This document shows positions 42,406 to 51,498 of a stretch of DNA of 64,000 bases, one piece after another. The DNA is taken from NCBI GenBank assembly GCA_031292175.1, contig JARLHQ010000019.1:1-64000 (forward strand), given 5' to 3'. This DNA is from Humidesulfovibrio sp. Lineage in GTDB: Bacteria; Desulfobacterota; Desulfovibrionia; Desulfovibrionales; Desulfovibrionaceae. Each line of letters begins with the position of its first letter. Within the stretch, counting starts at the first letter, position 1. The notes under the pieces were generated by a model that saw nothing but the letters and a program-made list of their open reading frames with translations, made no database searches and was not told the origin of the DNA. The position numbers and the translations under genes are program-made.

Positions 42406-43668
42406 TCACTTCAGGCGCAGCAGGGTCTGGGTCCAGCTGATGGCCTCGGCATAATTGGTGGCCGAGGCCTGCTGATCCAAATTGTGGTTGTTGAGAAAAG
42501 CGAACACATCTTCCCAGTTGCCCATCTCGATGTCCTCGACCAGCGACAACCAGGTCCAGTAGGGCGAAGGCTTGCACAAGAGCGCGGCCTCCACGTCCTT
42601 GTCCAGGGGAATGTTGCGCAAAAGCTTGTCCATGGGCTGGGAGAGCAGCACATCGAGCTTGGAGAAGAGGCCCAGCAGGAACAGGGTCTCGGCCGGGAAC
42701 ATGCGGTTCTTGTAGAGCTTGCCCATGCTCTCCAGGTAGCGGGCGCGCTGCAGCGAGGTGTAGGCGGCCTCCTGCACCTTCGCCGTGGAGTCGAAATCGG
42801 AGATGATGACCGCCAGGAACCACTGCTTGATCTGCTGCTTGCCCAGAAGGGTGAGCGCCTGCTGGATGGACTGGATGTCGGCGCGCAGGGAGAAGGCGGC
42901 GGAGTTGATGAAGTTGAGCAGGCGGTAGCTCACGCTGGGGTCGGAGGAGATGATGCGGGTAAGCTCGCGCACATCGAAGTCGTCGCCGGAAAGCGCGCGC
43001 AACAGCCGCATCTTGGCCAACACAGGGGTGGGCACCTTGCTGCCGGTCATAGTCTCCGGGCGGGAGAAGAAGAAGCCCTGAAACAACGTAAAGCCAAGGC
43101 TCTTGGCCAACTCGTAGGTGGCGCGGTCCTCAACCTTCTCCGCCAGCAGGCGGCAGCCGTAGCGGTGCAGATCGAGGCTCACCTCGCGCAGGCGCTCCGG
43201 CGTCATGCCGAGCAGGTCCACCTTCACGATGTCCGCCAGGCGGATGACATCCTCGTAGCCGGGCTGCCCCACGTAATCGTCCAGGGCCAGGATGTAGCCG
43301 TGGCTCTTGATGCTGGTCAGCGCGGTGATCATCTCCAGCGTGGGGGTGATGGTTTCCAGCACCTCCACCACGCAGATTTCGCGCGGCAGCGCATAGACGG
43401 TGTCGTCCAGAAGCAAGCGCTGCGGAAAGTTGATGAAGGCCTTCTTGTTCTTGCTCATGCCGGAGAAGGCGAGCGCGAAGCCGTCCGCGATGACCGAGGC
43501 CGTCGCCAGGTCGTCCTCCTCCACATCCGCGGTCTTGGCCTGGGCGCTGCTGCGAAAGAGCAGTTCATAGGCCCAAACCTTCTCCTGGGCGTCGAAAATG
43601 GGCTGCCTGGCCACGAAAATGGCTTTGCTGGCCGGATGTTCCTGATCGGGCTGCGCGGAGTCGCTCAT
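42406..43668 (-). CDS. EAL-HDOD domain signalling protein
   Basis: This 420-residue protein is of the YuxH type. Residues about 15-210 are an EAL-like domain in which the signature reads YELLFR instead of EAL and the DDF-type metal site reads LDDYVGQPG. EKVED is retained. The metal-binding set is incomplete, so c-di-GMP hydrolysis is doubtful. Residues about 215-400 are an HDOD domain (SGDDFDVRELTRIISSDPSV, SYRLLNFINSAAFSLR). It probably integrates signals. No ribosome binding site problem is seen. It is followed by the EF-hand gene. Confidence 0.88.
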   Translation of the reverse strand: MSDSAQPDQEHPASKAIFVARQPIFDAQEKVWAYELLFRSSAQAKTADVEEDDLATASVIADGFALAFSGMSKNKKAFINFPQRLLLDDTVYALPREICVVEVLETITPTLEMITALTSIKSHGYILALDDYVGQPGYEDVIRLADIVKVDLLGMTPERLREVSLDLHRYGCRLLAEKVEDRATYELAKSLGFTLFQGFFFSRPETMTGSKVPTPVLAKMRLLRALSGDDFDVRELTRIISSDPSVSYRLLNFINSAAFSLRADIQSIQQALTLLGKQQIKQWFLAVIISDFDSTAKVQEAAYTSLQRARYLESMGKLYKNRMFPAETLFLLGLFSKLDVLLSQPMDKLLRNIPLDKDVEAALLCKPSPYWTWLSLVEDIEMGNWEDVFAFLNNHNLDQQASATNYAEAISWTQTLLRLK

Positions 43669-43716
43669 ACTACAGTATCACCGTTTTTCCGGCGCGATGC
43701 AACAGGTGGGGGGATA

Positions 43717-44304
43717 TTACTGTCCGCCGTTCCCAGGCGCCGGAGCGGGAGCCGGAGCAGGAGCCGGAGCGGGCGCAGTGGCGTTCTGCTGGTCGCGCGT
43801 ACTCATGGCTTTGTACTCTTCCTCAAGAATTTTGGGAATGGGCCGGTTCCAGAAGGTCTCCTGGTTTTGCTCCTTGGCGTCCTGGGGTCCCTTGGGAAGG
43901 CAAACCTTGATGGGTTTGCTGGCCGGGCAGTCTGGAGAAGAGTAGCTGGCGGTCATGCACTTGCCCTCCGGGTCCACCGTGAAGGGAACCACCCGGCGCA
44001 TGACCCGCCAGGTGCGGTCCTGCAAAATGACCTGGCCATCGGGCATGACAGCGCACAGGTATTCCGAGGACTTGGAGGCGTAGAAAAAGCCAAGGATGTA
44101 GACGCCACTCCCCAGCTTGCCGACATAGCCGAATTCATTTGTCCGCTTGCACAGCATCCGGGCCAGGATCTGCTTGCACAGGGAGAGGTTCAGGTCATCG
44201 CCGGCGTTGGCCTGAACCGGCAACGCCAGCACAAAGGCCAGGGCAAGGCACAGGCAGAGACGCGGTCCATGGCGGAAAGCGCTTGCGCGCGGGCAGTCAG
44301 GCAT
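43717..44304 (-). CDS. exported hypothetical protein with Pro-Ala repeat tail
   Basis: This 195-residue protein has a signal peptide (LCLCLALAFVLALPVQANAG) and a mature domain with several cysteines (LCKQILARMLCKR, YLCAVMPDG, GKCMTASYSSPDCPA) that could form disulfides. It ends in a Pro-Ala repeat (six or seven PA units) before GNGGQ, encoded by imperfect GGAGCC-type hexamers (43739-43780). I recognise no family. It overlaps the upstream small gene by eight bases. Confidence 0.65.
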   Translation of the reverse strand: MPDCPRASAFRHGPRLCLCLALAFVLALPVQANAGDDLNLSLCKQILARMLCKRTNEFGYVGKLGSGVYILGFFYASKSSEYLCAVMPDGQVILQDRTWRVMRRVVPFTVDPEGKCMTASYSSPDCPASKPIKVCLPKGPQDAKEQNQETFWNRPIPKILEEEYKAMSTRDQQNATAPAPAPAPAPAPAPGNGGQ

Positions 44305-44515
44305 CGCTACGGTCCGGGGTAAGAAAGGTTTGGAAGCCCTCGGGGCTGTCGGTTTCGCACTGGGCCTTGCACCCGGCGCACTGGTAGCTGCCGGGCTTGA
44401 AATACCACTGCGCACGGGCAGGATTGTCACACCGGAAATAGCTGTACACAGAGGCCGAGACCGTTCCGGTATAGCGTCGGTAGCCCTGCAGCCGAACAAA
44501 TTCAAGAAAACGCAT
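44297..44515 (-). CDS. small cysteine-motif protein
   Basis: This 72-residue protein begins MRFLEFVRLQGYRRYTG and carries YFRCDNP, then YQCAGCKAQCE, a possible zinc ribbon of the form C-x17-C-x2-C-x3-C. Its 3' end overlaps the start of the following exported protein by eight bases, so they are likely translationally coupled. The ATG at 44515 was chosen because upstream residues are not protein-like. I recognise no family. Confidence 0.5.
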   Translation of the reverse strand: MRFLEFVRLQGYRRYTGTVSASVYSYFRCDNPARAQWYFKPGSYQCAGCKAQCETDSPEGFQTFLTPDRSDA

Positions 44516-44760
44516 CCGCACGCCCCCAATTTCTGGTAGCACTCTAGCCCGAAAGCGGAAAATTGCAAAGCCCGCCCAAAGGCCTTCGAAGACGGACGCC
44601 ACGTTTGCTTTTTTCTCATTTCAGCTTACAGCAAAAAGAATCGGTCGAAGCTGCGAGGAAGCGGCCATGCCAAGCCCTGCATCCCCACCTCTTGATATTT
44701 CAGGGGATGCGTGACATTTTGCAGTATCTTTTCCACAGTTAATCGGACTCGGGAGCGCAG

Positions 44761-45396
44761 GTGGAACAGCAAGGCAGCAGGGATGACAGGAAGTGCGTGC
44801 GCGTGACGGTGCCGCAGTCCTTGCTCCTGGATGGAGCCCTTTGGGTGCGCCCGGCACATGTGCCCACGCACCTGCATCTGCTGGAACTCGGCCGCCCGGA
44901 CCTGCGCTTCACCGCCGTCCCTCCCTGCCTGCGCATTGAGGACCTCTCGGCCAATGGCCTGCGCATCACCCTGATGGACCCCAAGACCCTCGGACAAAAC
45001 CTGGATATGCTCAAGTCCGGACCCTGTCTGGTCTTTCTGCACCTGAAGCTGTCCCAACCGCTTTCCGCCGTGGAGGATCGCCCCCTGTCGCTTCTGCTCG
45101 GCGTGACTCCCGTCGCCGTGCGCGAGGAGGAAGACGGGCAACTCGTTGTGGCCTTGAACATCCTGTACCGCGGCCAGCCGGACCGCGACGACAAAAGCCT
45201 GACCTTTTTCTACGTGGCCAAATATCCCATCCGCGAGCTTGCGGCCTGGTGCGACGAGGTGACGCTTATGGACCGCGTGCCACAACGGCCCATCGCGCGC
45301 GGACTGCGCATGGACCGCTTTCTGCTTGAGCTGGACACCGTGCTGACGCAGGCCGAAAGCCAAGCCGCCGGAGCGATACAGGACCAGGGGCAATAG
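44761..45396 (+). CDS. PilZ domain c-di-GMP effector
   Basis: This 211-residue protein carries the c-di-GMP motif pair RKCVRVTVP (R-x3-R) near residue 10 and EDLSANGLRI (the D/N-x-S-x2-G element) near residue 60, separated by a longer insert than usual. Its stop TAG is immediately followed by the motA ATG, so PilZ, MotA and MotB form one unit. By analogy with YcgR-type brakes it may tune stator function in response to c-di-GMP. The GTG start follows GGGAGCG. Confidence 0.75.
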   Translation: MEQQGSRDDRKCVRVTVPQSLLLDGALWVRPAHVPTHLHLLELGRPDLRFTAVPPCLRIEDLSANGLRITLMDPKTLGQNLDMLKSGPCLVFLHLKLSQPLSAVEDRPLSLLLGVTPVAVREEEDGQLVVALNILYRGQPDRDDKSLTFFYVAKYPIRELAAWCDEVTLMDRVPQRPIARGLRMDRFLLELDTVLTQAESQAAGAIQDQGQ

Positions 45397-46251
45397 ATGT
45401 TCACCATAATTGGAATTATTTGTGTCGTTCTGGCCGTCATCGGCGGCTTCGTTATTGAGCAGGGCCCGTTGCGCGTGCTCTATCAGCCGGCGGAGGCCCT
45501 CATCATCTTCGGCTCTGTGCTGGGCGCCTTCTTCATCGGCTCCTCGCGCACCATGTTTGCGCGGGTGCTCAAAAGCATCCGTCTCATCCTCACCATGCGC
45601 CACGACAGCAGGCAAAGCTACCTGGAGCTTCTTGGCCTCATGAACCTCCTGTTCGCGAAGATGCGGCGTGAAGGCGTGGCCAGCATCGAGCGCGACGTGG
45701 AGCGTCCGGGCGACAGCCGCATCTTCGCCGACTATCCGCTGGTCAGCCGTGACCCGGCGGTGGTGCTCTTCATCTGCGACACCCTGCGGGTGTTTTTGAC
45801 CACCGGCGACCAGAGCGAGATCGAAAAACTCATGAAGCTCGACATGGAGACCATGCGCGACCAGGCCGAAGCCACCGCGGCCATGATCTCCAAGATGGCC
45901 GAGTCGCTGCCCGGCCTGGGCATCGTGGCGGCGGTGCTCGGCGTCATCCTGACCATGGGCCAGATCAGCCAGCCGCCGGAAATCCTTGGCCGCAGCATCG
46001 GCGCGGCCCTGGTGGGAACCTTCCTGGGCGTGCTGTTCTGCTACGGCTTCATCGGCCCCATGGCCATCAAGCTGGAGAATCTGGCCCAGGAGCGCGACAT
46101 GTATTTCAACGTCATCCGCGCGGGCGTCGCCGCCGCCGTCTCCGGATCAAGCCCCATCATGGCTGTGGAGTATGGACGGCGCGCCATCCCGGAGGACGTG
46201 CGGCCCACGTTCTTCGAGATGGAGGAATGGCTCAAGAGCGGCAGGCACTAA
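45397..46251 (+). CDS. motA: flagellar stator protein MotA
   Basis: This 284-residue inner-membrane stator protein has four helices. The N-terminal helix is FTIIGIICVVLAVIGGFVIE, then ALIIFGSVLGAFFIGSS. The cytoplasmic domain contains YLELLGLMNLLFAKMRREGV and EIEKLMKLDM. The last two helices are LPGLGIVAAVLGVILTMGQI and IGAALVGTFLGVLFCYGFIG. It starts directly after the PilZ stop and is followed by motB. The length and motifs are normal. Confidence 0.93.
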   Translation: MFTIIGIICVVLAVIGGFVIEQGPLRVLYQPAEALIIFGSVLGAFFIGSSRTMFARVLKSIRLILTMRHDSRQSYLELLGLMNLLFAKMRREGVASIERDVERPGDSRIFADYPLVSRDPAVVLFICDTLRVFLTTGDQSEIEKLMKLDMETMRDQAEATAAMISKMAESLPGLGIVAAVLGVILTMGQISQPPEILGRSIGAALVGTFLGVLFCYGFIGPMAIKLENLAQERDMYFNVIRAGVAAAVSGSSPIMAVEYGRRAIPEDVRPTFFEMEEWLKSGRH

Positions 46252-46266
46252 AGGCGGGGATGCGGC

Positions 46267-47004
46267 ATGTCGCGACGCAAGGGGCACAGTGGCGGTTCGT
46301 GGAAGGTGGCCTACGCCGACTTCGTCACAGCCATGATGGCCTTCTTCCTGCTCATGTGGATCATGAACATGGTGCCGCCGGAGACCAGACAGGTGCTTTC
46401 CACCTTCTTCCAGCCCGTGGCGGACGAGAAAGGCATGGGCGGACCGCAGGTTTTGGACGCCGCCTCAAACACCATGGTTCCCCTGGCCCGCGGCATCCCG
46501 AACCCGGACCCTGCCGCCGAGGAGTCCCAACGCTTCGTCATCGCCTCCCGGCTCAGGCGCATAGTCATGGAAAATCCGAAGCTCATGGACGCGAGCGGCC
46601 TGTCCTCCGACGAGACGGGCGTGCTCCTGCGCGTGAACAACAACATCATGTTCCGGCCCGGCTCCGCACAGCTCACGCCTGAAGCCAAGCATGTCATGGA
46701 CGGCGTGCTTGATGTGCTCAAGCAATACAACATGAACCTGCTCATCCGCGGACACGCCGCAGAGCAGGAGCCCGTGGGCGGCACGCTTGAAACGCCCTGG
46801 GAGCTCTCCGGCGCCCGTTCCGCCGCCGCCGCGAGCTACATCCTTTCCACAAACGAGATCCTGCCCACCAGGGTCCGCGCCATCTCCTACGGCTCCACCC
46901 GCCCCCTGCGTCCCGACACCTCCACAGAAAATCGCCTGTCCAACGGCCGCGTGGAGTTCTATTTCCACCGTCCGGACGCCCTCAACTTCGGCTCCGGGCT
47001 CTAG
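46267..47004 (+). CDS. motB: flagellar stator protein MotB
   Basis: This 245-residue protein has a short N-terminus and one membrane helix with the proton-carrying Asp at residue 18 (WKVAYADFVTAMMAFFLLMW). After a linker it has an OmpA-like peptidoglycan-binding domain (IMFRPGSAQLTPEAKHVMDG, SYGSTRPLRPDTSTENRLSN, GRVEFYF). It partners MotA to form the ion channel. Fifteen bases separate it from motA. No unusual feature. Confidence 0.93.
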   Translation: MSRRKGHSGGSWKVAYADFVTAMMAFFLLMWIMNMVPPETRQVLSTFFQPVADEKGMGGPQVLDAASNTMVPLARGIPNPDPAAEESQRFVIASRLRRIVMENPKLMDASGLSSDETGVLLRVNNNIMFRPGSAQLTPEAKHVMDGVLDVLKQYNMNLLIRGHAAEQEPVGGTLETPWELSGARSAAAASYILSTNEILPTRVRAISYGSTRPLRPDTSTENRLSNGRVEFYFHRPDALNFGSGL

Positions 47005-47203
47005 CCCGCCGCCCCACGCTCCGTCGCAGCAGAGGCGCAGACGCTTTGAGTGCTCCGTTGTGGTTTTCTCCGTCATTGTTCTTGATTTTTTTGGCAAACG
47101 AGCCGAAGGGTTGAAGACTCCCAAGGCGTAGAAAATACGCAGGGCCGCGCCGGCACATCCGCTCGGCACAGTCAGAACGAGAGAGCCCACACCAGGAGCA
47201 CAC

Positions 47204-48772
47204 GTGGACGAGACCGCCCCTCCCCAATTTTCCGGCCAGGCGCACGCCAAGCCCGGTGACGCACGGCCCCAGTGGTCGGCCCGGCTGGACGCCTATCTGG
47301 CCGTGCTGCGCCCCCTCAAGGCCAAAAGCGCCCTGCGCGAGGTGCTGGAACGCGAGATGCTTCTCTGCTTCATTGAGGTGAACAGCGGCGGCATCAGCGA
47401 ATATCCCCTGCTGGAAACCCAGCAGCAGAGCATCGTGAACCTGTTGTGCCGCCGCACGGACCACCCGGCGGACACCGTGCTGCGCAAGCTCGCCGGAAAC
47501 TTTCCGGTCCTTTTGAACCGCCTGGACAAGGAAACCGCCAGCGGCGACGAGGCCGCCCGCGAACAGACCCAGGCCCAACTGCGCAACACCGAATCGCTCC
47601 TGGTGAAAAGCGTGCAGGGCATGGTCTACGCCATGGGCCTCACCACGGACAATTTCGAAGAGCTCATCATGCGCCATTTCGGCGCGCCTGGCCTGGCCCA
47701 GTTTGGCGAGCTCATCAAGACCCATGAGTTCGACCAGAGCTTCTGGAGCGAGTTCGTGGAGCGCTTCATCGCCCAGCACGTGGCCGAGGGCTACGAGCAC
47801 CTCACCAGCGAGGGCAAGTTCCAACTGTCCAAGGACGGCCAGCAGGTGGTGGTGCGCTTTCTTTTCGACGACGTGCTGGCCACCCTGCACGACAGCCCCG
47901 GGCACATCGACCGGACCCGCGTGCAGAGGGCCTTCGCCGAGGCCAACGCCGAGACGCCCGAACGCCTGGCCATGCGCAAGGTGGTGCAAACCTGCCTGCT
48001 CAGGGGCCTGGGCTTTCTCCCCGGCGAACTGCTGCTGGAACACCTGGAAAGCGCGGCGCTCATCGTGTGCATGGACCCCGTGGCCGCGAGCCTTTTCCAA
48101 TCCATGCAGGACCGCGCCAACGGCCAGAACGGGGAAGACGAGAAACACTCCCTGCCCTTCCTGATGGAGCAGGCCGTGGCCCTGGCCCTGGGCGCCATGC
48201 GCGTGCTCAGCCAATCACGCGAGCATTTCCTTTCCGCACTGGACTCCCTGCGTTCCGACGAGCTGGAGGCCGTGCGCGGCCTGGCCCAGGGCCTGTCCAT
48301 CGAGTCCCTGGAACACGTGCTGTTCTACCTGCTGGAAAGCGCCTTCGTGGGCCTCCTGCGCGACAAGGCGCGCGAGGAAGGCGGCAAGGTGCTCGTCAAG
48401 ACCGCCGCCTTGCGCCGCTGCCCCCTCCCGGCCGTGGAAGCCCTGGCCGCACGCGGGCTGACGCGCATCCGCAAAAGCCAGCTCTTCTTGGCCGACCCCA
48501 CCCGGCCCGACATGCTGCTCTTCAAGACCAGAACCCCGCAGCAGCTGGCCTCGCTGATGCAAGTGCTGCAGCTCGAAGAACCGCTGCAAGCCCTCATCCG
48601 CACCCACTGGGACCAGGCCCCATTCCGGCGCGACTTCCTGGTGGTCATCGATCTGGCGCAGGTGGCGCGCACCACGCAGAACGTCAAAGCCAAGCTGACC
48701 GAGCTGCTCATGAAGTTCGGCGCGATCCAGGCCCCGCCGGCGCCAGTCCCCGGCGCGCCCGCTCAGGCATAA
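47204..48772 (+). CDS. large hypothetical helical protein
   Basis: This 522-residue, strongly helical cytoplasmic protein starts with GTG and a Pro-rich leader. No catalytic motif stands out. Blocks include MLLCFIEVNSGGISEYPLLE, EHVLFYLLESAFVGLL and FRRDFLVVIDLAQVARTTQN. There is no signal peptide or membrane helix. It lies 199 bases after motB on the same strand but outside tight operon spacing. I do not recognise a family; it could be motility-linked by position only. Confidence 0.65.
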   Translation: MDETAPPQFSGQAHAKPGDARPQWSARLDAYLAVLRPLKAKSALREVLEREMLLCFIEVNSGGISEYPLLETQQQSIVNLLCRRTDHPADTVLRKLAGNFPVLLNRLDKETASGDEAAREQTQAQLRNTESLLVKSVQGMVYAMGLTTDNFEELIMRHFGAPGLAQFGELIKTHEFDQSFWSEFVERFIAQHVAEGYEHLTSEGKFQLSKDGQQVVVRFLFDDVLATLHDSPGHIDRTRVQRAFAEANAETPERLAMRKVVQTCLLRGLGFLPGELLLEHLESAALIVCMDPVAASLFQSMQDRANGQNGEDEKHSLPFLMEQAVALALGAMRVLSQSREHFLSALDSLRSDELEAVRGLAQGLSIESLEHVLFYLLESAFVGLLRDKAREEGGKVLVKTAALRRCPLPAVEALAARGLTRIRKSQLFLADPTRPDMLLFKTRTPQQLASLMQVLQLEEPLQALIRTHWDQAPFRRDFLVVIDLAQVARTTQNVKAKLTELLMKFGAIQAPPAPVPGAPAQA

Positions 48773-48823
48773 ATAAAACGGGGCGGGTGGCGGCGGAAGA
48801 GCCGCTCCAGCCAGTCCTTTCAA

Positions 48824-48871
48824 AGCGCAAAGACTCCTCCCGGCGGCTTCGCCGGGAGGAGTCTTTGCGCT
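48824..48871. terminator. 22-bp perfect hairpin, likely terminator
   Basis: Two perfect 22-base arms (starting AGCGCAAAGACTCCTCCCGG) enclose a four-base loop GCTT. It lies between convergent genes and is symmetric, so it could stop transcription from both sides, although long T-runs are absent. It is followed by GC-rich boilerplate (GGGGCGGAGCCCCAGACC). Confidence 0.7.
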
Positions 48872-48939
48872 GCCGAGGGCGTCCAGAGGCCTGAGGCCCT
48901 CTGGCCGGGGTGCCGGGGCGGAGCCCCAGACCTCACGTC

Positions 48940-49869
48940 CTACGCGAACACGATCGTCTTGTTCCCATCCACCAGCACCCGGTCCTCCAGATGCCAGCGC
49001 ACAGCGCGGGAGAGCACCTGGCGTTCGATGTCGCGCCCCAGAATCTTGAGTTCGTCCAGGCGGTGCCGGTGCGACACGCGGATGACGTCCTGCTCGATGA
49101 TGGGGCCCTTGTCGAGCTTGCCCGTGACATAGTGCGCCGTGGCTCCGATGAGCTTGACGCCGCGTTCCGCGGCGCGGCGGTAGGGGTCCGCGCCCTCGAA
49201 GGCGGGCAGGAAGGAATGGTGGATGTTGATGATGCGCTGGGGGAAGCGTTTGACGAACGCGGGCGAGAGGATGCGCATGTAGCGCGCCAGCACCACGAGG
49301 TCGATGGGCCCGCCGGGCGCGTTGTCCATGAGTTCGAGCATGCGCTCTTCCGGCAGGGAGAGCCCCCGGCCGCGCGGGGCGTCGTGCGCCTCGGGCACAT
49401 GCACGTGGTGAAAGGCCACGCCGAAGGACTCCACGGCGGCGCGGAGGTCCGGGTGGTTGCTGATGACCAGCGGGATTTCGGCGGGCATTTCGCCCCGGCC
49501 CACGCGCCACAGAAGGTCCATGAGGGCGTGGTCCAGACGCGAGACGAGGATGGCCATGCGCTTCTTGCGCCGCGCGGGCACAAGGCGCCAAGTCATCTTG
49601 TACTGGCTGGCCACGTCGCGTTCGAATTCACGCAGGAGCTCGTCCAGGCGCTCTTCCAGGCCGGAGAGATAGAACTCCTGGCGCATGAAGAACCGGCCGC
49701 CCTCGGGGTCGGTGGAGTGCTGATCGGAATGGGTGATGTTCACCCCGTGCTTGTGCAAAAAGCCGCTCACCGCGGCCACGATGCCCGAGCGGTCCGGGCA
49801 GGTGGCGAGAAGGCGCGCGGTCCCGGCTTGGCCGGGGAGGCCAGGCTTGGCGTGGCAGGAGACGGACAT
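48940..49869 (-). CDS. purU: formyltetrahydrofolate deformylase
   Basis: This 309-residue enzyme has an N-terminal ACT domain ([20 protein letters not shown]) and a formyltransferase-like hydrolase domain ([60 protein letters not shown] with the His and Asp of the active site). It hydrolyses 10-formyl-THF to formate and THF, balancing one-carbon units. It lies three bases after a small cysteine-rich gene on the same strand, and purN is nearby. Confidence 0.93.
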   Translation of the reverse strand: MSVSCHAKPGLPGQAGTARLLATCPDRSGIVAAVSGFLHKHGVNITHSDQHSTDPEGGRFFMRQEFYLSGLEERLDELLREFERDVASQYKMTWRLVPARRKKRMAILVSRLDHALMDLLWRVGRGEMPAEIPLVISNHPDLRAAVESFGVAFHHVHVPEAHDAPRGRGLSLPEERMLELMDNAPGGPIDLVVLARYMRILSPAFVKRFPQRIINIHHSFLPAFEGADPYRRAAERGVKLIGATAHYVTGKLDKGPIIEQDVIRVSHRHRLDELKILGRDIERQVLSRAVRWHLEDRVLVDGNKTIVFA

Positions 49870-49872
49870 GGG

Positions 49873-50103
49873 CTAGTCGTCCTCTCTGGGCCGCGGGGCG
49901 GTTTCATCGGCCGCGCCCATGGCGGCGGCTGCGGCAAGGGGTCCGGCCGCCCCGCAAGAGCCAGCCTCGTCCGCGCCAGTCCTGGCCGGGTCGGCCCAGC
50001 GCCAGAACATGCACATGGAGCCAAGGCAGAACTTCAGCTTGTCGTCCCTGGTCTTGAGCAGCGGACAGTACTTGAACTTGGCGTCGGATTCGGCGAGCAG
50101 CAT
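49873..50103 (-). CDS. small cysteine-containing hypothetical protein
   Basis: This 76-residue protein begins MLLAESDAKFKYCPLL and has KFCLGSMCMFWRWADP, three cysteines in a C-x12-C-x4-C-like pattern with an aromatic WRW. An Ala/Gly-rich tail follows. Similar C-GS-C-WRW motifs appear in short uncharacterised proteins of delta-proteobacteria and their phages (from memory). AGGAGA precedes the ATG. It lies between the exported hypothetical gene and purU, in one probable operon. Confidence 0.55.
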   Translation of the reverse strand: MLLAESDAKFKYCPLLKTRDDKLKFCLGSMCMFWRWADPARTGADEAGSCGAAGPLAAAAAMGAADETAPRPREDD

Positions 50104-50134
50104 TCGGTCTCCTCGGATTCTCGGGCGGTTCGGG

Positions 50135-51307
50135 CTAACTGGCCCTGTGGCGCGTCAAAGCGGTGGGGGCGACGGGAAAGTCCACCAGGGGGCGCTTTCC
50201 AAGGCAACTTTTCAAGTATTCAACAAGGATGGCGCTAATACGCTCCTCGTGGTTGAGGATCTTGGCGTAGCGACCGTCCTCCACGACCTTCTGGAACTCG
50301 CTCTTGTTCATGGCCGGGGAGGTCTTGGCGATGTTCTCGATGGCGATGGCGTACTGGTGGATCTTGCGGTCCAGATCGGCCTCGTTCATGGCCGAGAGTT
50401 CGCGCACATGCGCGGCCAGCTCATCCGGCTCGGGCAGGCGGTCGGACTCCACGATCTTCTTGAAGGCTGTCGCGTAGCGGGTGACGCCGTCGTTGATGTG
50501 GCTCTTCTGCACCATGTTCATGCCCGCCCAGCCCGCGCGCAGCCACTTGAAGAGCGTGAAGGTGGTCTGGTGCGGGCTGTCTTCCACAAACACCTGCACC
50601 GAGGCGGAGTCGTAGAGGTAGGTGTCGGCCCAGCCGATGAGGCCCTTGTTCAGGCCGTTGATGCCGGAATAGAAATAGCTCCAGTCGCCCTCATCCAGAA
50701 TAACGGCCTTTTTGCCGACGCTGGACTTGTCTTTCTGCTTGCTGATGGAGATGAGCACGTTTTTGCCGTTGTGCCGGGTCAGGATGAGCAGGCGGTGCAG
50801 GTCATAGCGGTAATAGCCGCCACCAAAGGAATCCGGCGCGTTGACCTCGTACTCCTGCCCCCACAGCGCCTCCTGCTGGCCCAGGTGCGTCCAGGGCTTG
50901 GAATCCTTGGCCAGGATGTCGCTGCCCTGGTACCAGCCGGAAAGGCGCAGCACGCTGGGAAACAGCAGATAGTTCGGAATGGCGGGGTTGTAGCAATAGT
51001 GCATGAGCCGGGCCAGCCCGGTCTTCATGGTCACGCGCAGAACCGTGCCGTTGGCGTCCAGCCGGCGCGCGGGCACGATGTCCCGGCCGTCGCCCTTGGC
51101 CTGGGTGACGTAGTCGAGCAGCGCGTCGTAGTCCTGGGGATTGATGGCGGCGCCATGTTTCTGGGACAAGGCGAGCAGCGTGCCCAAATCCTGTTCCACG
51201 GGCTGGGGCAGGGCGGCGGCCAGGGCCATGGCGGGCAGCAGCAGGGCCAAAAGGAATCCGCCGAGGGGCGGGGCCACGCGGCGGCGAAGGGAAACACAAA
51301 AAGACAT
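50135..51307 (-). CDS. exported hypothetical protein
   Basis: This 390-residue protein has a signal peptide (VAPPLGGFLLALLLPAMALA, cut after ALAA). The mature part mixes strands and helices (YYRYDLHRLLILTRHNGKNV, GDWSYFYSGINGLNKGLIGW, VQVFVEDSPHQTTFTLFKWL). I do not recognise the family; a periplasmic or outer-membrane role is likely. It ends 31 bases before the small cysteine gene. No catalytic motif is obvious. It is divergent from purN. Confidence 0.7.
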   Translation of the reverse strand: MSFCVSLRRRVAPPLGGFLLALLLPAMALAAALPQPVEQDLGTLLALSQKHGAAINPQDYDALLDYVTQAKGDGRDIVPARRLDANGTVLRVTMKTGLARLMHYCYNPAIPNYLLFPSVLRLSGWYQGSDILAKDSKPWTHLGQQEALWGQEYEVNAPDSFGGGYYRYDLHRLLILTRHNGKNVLISISKQKDKSSVGKKAVILDEGDWSYFYSGINGLNKGLIGWADTYLYDSASVQVFVEDSPHQTTFTLFKWLRAGWAGMNMVQKSHINDGVTRYATAFKKIVESDRLPEPDELAAHVRELSAMNEADLDRKIHQYAIAIENIAKTSPAMNKSEFQKVVEDGRYAKILNHEERISAILVEYLKSCLGKRPLVDFPVAPTALTRHRAS

Positions 51308-51498
51308 CAGCGAACCTCATGCTCGGTTGTGCGGGGGGGCAGGACGCTCTCCCATCCAGAATACATCATGATAAGCAGGAACCGGCAGGTTGACAAGGTG
51401 CGCTCCCTGGTTCCCTTCCGGCGGGAAAAGAGGTAGAAGCGGCCATGCCGGGACACATCCACTGCGCCTGGCTAGTCAACGCAACGCGGAGTGCCCAC

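Noticed and set aside
43739-43780. Hexamer repeats as a CRISPR or variable-number locus outside genes
   Set aside because: They are in frame and encode the Pro-Ala tail of a protein.
48900-48935. GC-rich tract as a gene end or small RNA
   Set aside because: It resembles a common intergenic tract in such genomes; no promoter or fold supports an RNA.
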